From positions 10,355,116 to 10,419,115 of the forward strand of contig OY741285.1 in NCBI GenBank assembly GCA_963514095.1: a DNA stretch of 64,000 nt, written 5' to 3'. The notes beneath the pieces were generated by a model that ran no database searches, was not told the origin of the DNA, and saw only the letters and a program-made list of their open reading frames with translations. Made by a program: the position numbers and the translations under genes. Every line of letters starts with the position of its first letter. The first letter of the stretch is position 1. The stretch comes from Eutrigla gurnardus. Lineage: Eukaryota > Chordata > Actinopteri > Perciformes > Triglidae. Of this stretch, positions 58,476-64,000 are shown piece after piece.

Positions 58476-59174
58476 GCACCCTTGAGCGTGTGTGTGTGTT
58501 TGAGTGAAGGGAGGGTGAGGGACATGCATTCGTGCACAGTAAATGAACAAACACTTATCGCTGTATTGCTTGTGTCATCAGTACAGGACAGCTCTTGGAG
58601 CAGAAATACAGCAGGGAGAGAGCTAATCCCACTATCCAGAAGGACGAGTGCATGGCATTTCCAACACAACCCAAACCCCATAAACTCTTAATGCTGTGTT
58701 CGGAGCCACGGGGGTAGAGGAGGGGGGAGGGCGACGCGGATTTGGCAGCAACATGCTAGTGCCAAGACATATGTGGCATGCTGATAGCGCCGGAGAGGTG
58801 CAGCTCACACTGTGAGGAAGCTTTAGAGGGGTGCTGATACACATCCGTCACTTCCAACGTTTCGGGGATGCTAGCTCGGGGCCTCGCCGCTCTGGAAGTG
58901 TGTGGTTGACTAATTGCGCATCGGTTCAAAGCGGAGATTAAAAATGTGGATCATTTCAGGAGCGGGAGCGCCGATGTTAGATTTGGGGGCGAAGAGCATT
59001 AGTGATCTGTTTTAATGGCCCCTCGAGCATCTAGTTGGGATTGTGAACAAAGTGATTTTTTTATGCTTATTTTTAGAATTGTGACAGAAAAAGTTGGATT
59101 GGTGCTCATTGCCATCTGTGCAAGAGAATAAGAGAGATGCAAGGGCGAGTTTCGAGTTATTCATGGTGACATCC

Positions 59175-59176
<2 letters not shown>

Positions 59177-59229
<53 letters not shown>
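59177..59229. repeat. (GT)26 microsatellite
   Basis: A perfect GT tract of 53 bases, followed by a GA-rich stretch. Shorter impure GT runs follow at about 59386-59420. Confidence 0.97.
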
Positions 59230-59232
<3 letters not shown>

Positions 59233-61492
59233 ATTACAGAGACAGAGAGGGAGAGAAAATAGAGAGAAAAATCCTAGTGTCACAGTATCTTAGCAACTGC
59301 CTCCATCTCCTTGGAGACAAGAGCTGACATCATTTCCTGTCTGAGAGAACTCACTTTTGGTTTGTACACAGTGTGTTTGTGCGTATGAGTGTGCGTGTTT
59401 GTGTGTGTGTGTGTGTGTGTTGGCGTGTGTCCATGTTCATATGCAGATGTGGGCTTGCAGTATGTGCACCGATGCAAACAGGATGTATTCTTGTGCTTCA
59501 GTCGGGGTGCGTTCAAGAATGTGGCTGGATTTCAAAGTCAACAAAAAGGCAACAACAAAAATCCGCCATAAGAATGGTAATGACACGGATTTGAACTTGA
59601 AAGACTTTTTTGTTTGCTCTTGAATTCATATTTTAGAAAAAAATAGGAATTTAAATGCAGCTCTGCAATCAGAATATCATGACTGACGTTAATGGAATTT
59701 TCAGTCACACTTGTAAACAGAGTTTGTACCTTGTTTGCAACACATTCTGCTGTAGACATAACGTCACTGATATGGTATATTTGTATCGTTTTATTTCTGC
59801 GTCCTTTCACAGCCAAGTTTGTGGACATGTTTGTCAGTAATGGAGCATCTAGAGAGTCTGCTGTTCACGCAGGCCTACCAAGCAAGTCTGTGTTTTAATG
59901 CGGGAGAAAGTGTCGTCTTCAACTGCCATCTTGTGAGCAACGGAGTGAAGTGCACCCAGAAATAAACTCTCCATTAGCTGTTTAAGTCCCTGTTATTTCA
60001 TACACATTTTACCTTCAATAACCATCAGATATTACACATCATACTCCACTAAATTTGAATATACATACACTAAACTGCATGAATGTGACTAGCCTCATTC
60101 TGCTGGTGTTAGCCTCTAAATTAGCATGCAGATATATGATCTTCAGTCTCACACACACGGATGCATGTTAAGCTGAGCGGCACAATAGTTTTCACTGACG
60201 ATCAAAAGTTGCTCTCATACATAAAAAAAAATAAAACAGAGCCGGCTCCGAATGCATTAGAAGGTAATGGTTTTGTTTTGCAGATGCATTGAGCAGGAAC
60301 TACCAAAAAACACAGAGAGAGATTGATGACACCATTAAAGTGTTTGGCCAATATTGTGTTTACCAGCTGCAGAAACAGAAAATACTCTGAATAACCTGAG
60401 GAAGACGGGGGGAAAGAAAACTAAAAAGCCTCATTATCAATCACTAGCAACAATGTTCTGCAGGAAGAACGGCTCTGCTGGGATTATAGTGAATATACAG
60501 CAGAAACAATTCAAAGATAACTGTCTCCAAACAGCCGGAGGCTTCGATGTTACAGAAAGTACATTCCAGCGATAATCTCACAATGTCAGGATGTTTTTTC
60601 ACGTCATGATTGTTGGACACGAAAGAACAGAAGCACAAAAGACCATAAAACAGTTTGGACTTGCCAGAAATCTGGGTCAATAATACATAAATGTAAACGT
60701 GGTATGGCTACTCGGAGATTTAGTATTCCGGTCTCGTATGAATCAACCAAGTCAGCAACGCAACGAGTCAGCCCATCATGATATCCCAGGGGAAGCGGTG
60801 TCCAACATTGTGTCAAGCTGATGCTTCAGCAGAATTTGTACACATCAGCAAAGCATTCTTATTCAAGCACACAATTTCATCATTAAAGTACTCTCAATCA
60901 GATGGGGGGGAGCAGAGGGAGAGTCCAGGCAGCACCCTCGCTGCTGCTAGCATGGCTGCAGATCACTGCACAAGTGTGCTCACATATTACTTTAAAGTCA
61001 ACCCTTTTAGATCTCATCCCGTTACATTATGCACCGATTTCTTCCCATTTTAATATAACGATCCGATGTTGTTTTCTTCCTGGAAATCAAAATATGACAT
61101 CAGCTGGTATCAACCAAAAATATCAGGACATCCATCCATCAATCAATATGCACAAAGCTAGGGAGGGTCGTGAGCTAATCTTTTCAACGATCGAATCAAA
61201 TGCTAATGCACTTTTTAAAACACGTGCAGCACGTTGGCATTGGTGCTTATGACCTGTACTTCATACCGTGTCACCGTGACCACAGAGGAAGAGCCAGATG
61301 AAAGATAGCTGCAGCTCCACCTCCTGGTCTCCTGCGGGTCAAAGGTAGCGGACCACATAATGTCTGCATGAGCACTTCAGTGAGAGGGCAGACTGATCTC
61401 ATGAAGTGGTGTATGTATGACACGCCAACTCGTATGCCATTATGGCGTGTTATCACTACACACAATCGCCTTTTCCCATGTTTATCAACGCC

Positions 61493-61519
61493 AACCCTAA
61501 CCCTAACCCAAACCCTAAA
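61493..61519. repeat. Interstitial telomere-like tract
   Basis: AACCCTAACCCTAACCCAAA, continuing with CCCTAAA, holds four near-copies of the vertebrate telomere unit CCCTAA, one with a single change. It lies 13 bases before the minisatellite begins. Confidence 0.8.
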
Positions 61520-61532
61520 GGGCGTTTACATA

Positions 61533-62335
61533 CACGCGGATGTGATGGGTCGTTTCGCTAGAGGGCACTGACAAACACGCAGATGTGATGGGTCGTTTCG
61601 CTAGAGGGCGCTGACAAACACGCGGATGTGATGGGTCGTTTCGCTAGAGGGCGCTGACAAACACGCGGATGTGATGGGTCGTTTCGCTAGAGGGCACTGA
61701 CAAACACGCAGATGTGATGGGTCGTTTCGCTAGAGGGCGCTGACAAACACGCGGATGTGATGGGTCGTTTCGCTAGAGGGCGCTGACAAACACGCGGATG
61801 TGATGGGTCGTTTCGCTAGAGGGCTCTGACAAACACGCAGATGTGATGGGTCGTTTCGCTACAGGGCGCTGACAAACACGCGGATGTGATGGGTCGTTTC
61901 GCTAGAGGGCGCTGACAAACACGCAGATGTGATGGGTCGTTTCGCTAGAGGGCGCTGACAAACATGCGGATGTGATGGGTCATTTCGCTAGAGGGCGTTG
62001 ACAAACACGCAGATGTGATGGGTCGTTTCGCTAGAGGGCGCTGACAAACATGCGGATGTGATGGGTCATTTCGCTAGAGGGCGCTGACAAACACGCAGAT
62101 GTGATGGGTCGTTTCGCTAGAGGGCGCTGACAAACACACGGATGTGATGGGTTGTTTCGCTAGAGGGCGCTGACAAACACGCAGATGTGATGGGTCGTTT
62201 CGCTAGAGGGCGCTGACAAACACACGGATGTGATGGGTCGTTTCGCTAGAGGGCGCTGACAAACACGCAGATGTGATGGGTCGTTTCGCTAGAGGGCGCT
62301 GACAAACACACGGATGTGATGGGTCGTTTGGCTCA
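61533..62335. repeat. 43-bp minisatellite, 19 copies
   Basis: The unit is ACGCRGATGTGATGGGTCGT, then TTCGCTAGAGGGCGCTGACAAAC. The landmark TGTGATGGGT recurs every 43 bases from 61541 to 62315 with no length change, giving 19 copies, the last one truncated. Variants are ordered: units 2-4 and 5-7 follow GCAG, GCGG, GCGG; from unit 8 on, GCAG and a GCGG-type unit alternate. Units 11 and 13 share ATGCGG plus TCATTTC, and units 15, 17 and 19 share CACACGG. There is no coding signal; 43 is not a multiple of three and stops occur. Confidence 0.97.
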
Positions 62336-62381
62336 GAACGTACACATACACTCAGCTCGAATTGCGTACAGATAACACGCC

Positions 62382-64000
62382 ACTTCTGTTACATTTCTGA
62401 AAAGTTATGATGCCACGGGAGAGGGTGTTGCTGTTAGCCCACATCACAAAGACCAGAATACGTGCATGTAGGCTACTTTATTCTGATATTATTGCCTTTA
62501 TTCTGGAATGTACCCTGCACAAGGCGTAGTCATGCTGTAACAACAGAGCAACACCATTATGAAAATAAAACGAGAACGAATTAGCAATTACATTCACGTA
62601 CACACATCAAAACCATAGTTCAAACTGAGCTGTTAGATGAGTCAGTTGATTTGTTCTCTTCGGCCCAGCAGAGGCCAACAGAGGAATCACTCTCTTTTTG
62701 TATGTTTTTGATCTCCCTACTTCTTAATTAATTTGATTTGATCCGAAGATTTTAGGGGTTTTTTTCCCTCAATTGGAAAAAAAAAAGATCTTCCTTTCTT
62801 GCACTTGTTTCCCCGGCTTTTGCCACCAGCCATTACGTCAGAATACCTTTTAAGACACTGATACATAAGGTGGAATATAAATATAGCTGGATTTGGGTTA
62901 TGAAATGCATATTTTCATCAGAGATATATATAAAAAATGAGCTTAACTGAAATGCAAACAATCACATACTGGTGTAGGTATTCAAACATCAGCAGAATTA
63001 CATTATTTATTGTTACGGTTACTTTAAAGTATTGTATTGTGACACAACCGTGTTCACAATTGCAATGGATTGCAACACTAATAATAATATAATACTACAC
63101 AATATAAAAAGAATGCTTAACTTTTTATGACCTTTTTGTGATTTGCAGCTTAAAGTCAAAACATGATGCACATGTTCATTTGGGTTTCTGCATGTTGAAG
63201 GGATATGCGAAGGGCTATGGAATATGTAGATAGTAAACTATCACCGCAGGATAGAGCCATATATTCAGACTTTTTAAGACATTCACGACAAATATCTCTT
63301 CTCTGTTTTGGCACCGCTTCGTCTAGCATCTTACCCATAGAATAGCCATTAACATAGAAATTAGGAGTGCTTGAAACTTGTTCTATTGACATCCTTACTG
63401 TACCGACAATATATTGATGTTTCACTTTCGTGAAATAAATGTACTTATTGTAAGTCGCTTTGTACAAAAGCGTCTGCTAAATGCCCTAAATTTAAATATT
63501 CGTCCGTCATAGCGCTTCTTGTCAATCTTGTTGTGATGCAGAAAATTCTGGCAAAAACGAGTTAAGGATTTGATCAAGCAACCTTCTGTTGATATGACAT
63601 CTCCTTGTTTAGATTTCCCGGGCCTTGAGGCCTGCTGAAACTAAGGTTTAATACCTTCTCTCTCATATCACTTTGATACACAGAAATTCCAATGAGACAC
63701 AATAAAACCCATAGTGCACAATTAGTTTAAGTAGGCATAATACATACTTAATTTATAACCACGCCACAGTAGCATTTAGCATACATTTAATGATTTACAA
63801 GTATTTAATGTTGACCCTTACTGTTTTATCATCGTATTGCTGTTGTCCCGTGTCCCCCAGCCTCTGGAATGTACATCTCTGGGCCTTGAAAGCTTTCACT
63901 TTCACTTAGATCAAATATCAAAATCAGGCACTGTGGGTGCACTGCTATAATATGACCAGAAGGTGTCATTGTTGTAACTTTAATGGGGTGTGGTTGTTAT
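62382..64000. other. AT-rich gene-free right edge
   Basis: No exon, RNA gene or transposase is recognisable apart from the short retroposon-like motif at 63447-63487. Confidence 0.5.
63447..63487 (+). repeat. SINE/LINE 3'-tail signature
   Basis: ATTGTAAGTCGCTTTGTACA, followed by AAAGCGTCTGCTAAATGCCCT, matches a 3'-tail motif (taagtcgctttggataaaagcgtctgctaaatg) that I remember as very frequent in fish genomes, shared by retroposons. The body of the parent element cannot be delimited to the left. Confidence 0.55.

Larger units (their letters stand above)
56691..61418. other. Gene-free stretch right of the lrrc4b promoter
   Basis: No exon or RNA gene is recognisable. A long pyrimidine-rich region at about 57810-58260 generates open frames rich in Ser/Pro/Leu on the plus strand and Arg/Glu/Gly on the minus strand; these are composition effects. 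Microsatellites inside are listed separately. Confidence 0.5.
61444..62381. mobile_element. Possible minisatellite-bearing element with inverted flanks
   Basis: GGCGTGTTATCACTACACAC then AATCG at 61444-61468 is mirrored by the complement of 62358-62381, GGCGTGTTATCTGTACGCAA then TTCG. The first eleven bases match exactly and the rest match with small changes. The pair brackets the telomere-like tract and the 43-bp array. A further short ACACGCC at 61420-61426 is inverted against the left copy, so the left end can also form a hairpin. This suggests one composite non-autonomous element; no target duplication is evident. Confidence 0.4.

Noticed and set aside
57568..58691. Long Ser/Pro/Leu-rich plus-strand and Arg/Glu/Gly-rich minus-strand frames
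   Set aside because: They arise from a pyrimidine-rich tract and the (GT)n microsatellite; no domain and no splice logic.

Overview
The window is nuclear DNA of a teleost fish, most likely a percomorph. The evidence is vertebrate split genes with GT-AG introns, abundant (CA)n microsatellites, a Tc1-like transposon and several interspersed repeats that I recognise as common in spiny-rayed fishes. Three complete vertebrate genes can be assembled exon by exon, and the last exon of a fourth lies at the left edge.

Layout. 1-743: terminal exon and 3' UTR of a B30.2/SPRY-domain gene (+). 744-10.4 kb: gene-free, with a decayed Tc1/mariner element with long inverted repeats (1973-3565), an interspersed repeat near 3.77-4.02 kb and a foldback repeat at 8.3-8.74 kb. 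10,506-30,579: mybpc2, fast skeletal myosin-binding protein C (+), 32 coding exons and 1137 residues, with five 21-24 nt microexons at its 5' end and three repeat insertions or clusters in its introns. 30,859-37,734: acp4, a membrane-anchored histidine acid phosphatase (-), 11 exons and 410 residues, convergent with mybpc2. 37.7-49.6 kb: gene-free, microsatellite-rich, including an 81-unit (CA) tract, and including the undefined lrrc4b 3' UTR. 49,597-51,946: lrrc4b (netrin-G ligand-3 type synaptic adhesion protein, -), two coding exons and 746 residues, with a probable upstream non-coding exon and CpG-rich promoter near 56.1-56.7 kb. 56.7-64 kb: gene-free, low-complexity and microsatellite-rich, with a 19-copy 43-bp minisatellite at 61,533-62,335 preceded by a telomere-like tract and flanked by inverted repeats.

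The genes do not form a pathway: mybpc2 is sarcomeric, acp4 a phosphatase, lrrc4b a postsynaptic adhesion protein. Their shared context is ancestral linkage. The human orthologues MYBPC2, ACP4 and LRRC4B all lie in 19q13.33, and their relatives MYBPC3, ACP2 and LRRC4C lie on 11p, so the block is one arm of an old vertebrate duplicated segment. I found no convincing undescribed gene system. The most unusual structures are the microexon cluster of mybpc2, the higher-order minisatellite at 61.5 kb and a TTAA-flanked inverted-repeat element inside mybpc2.
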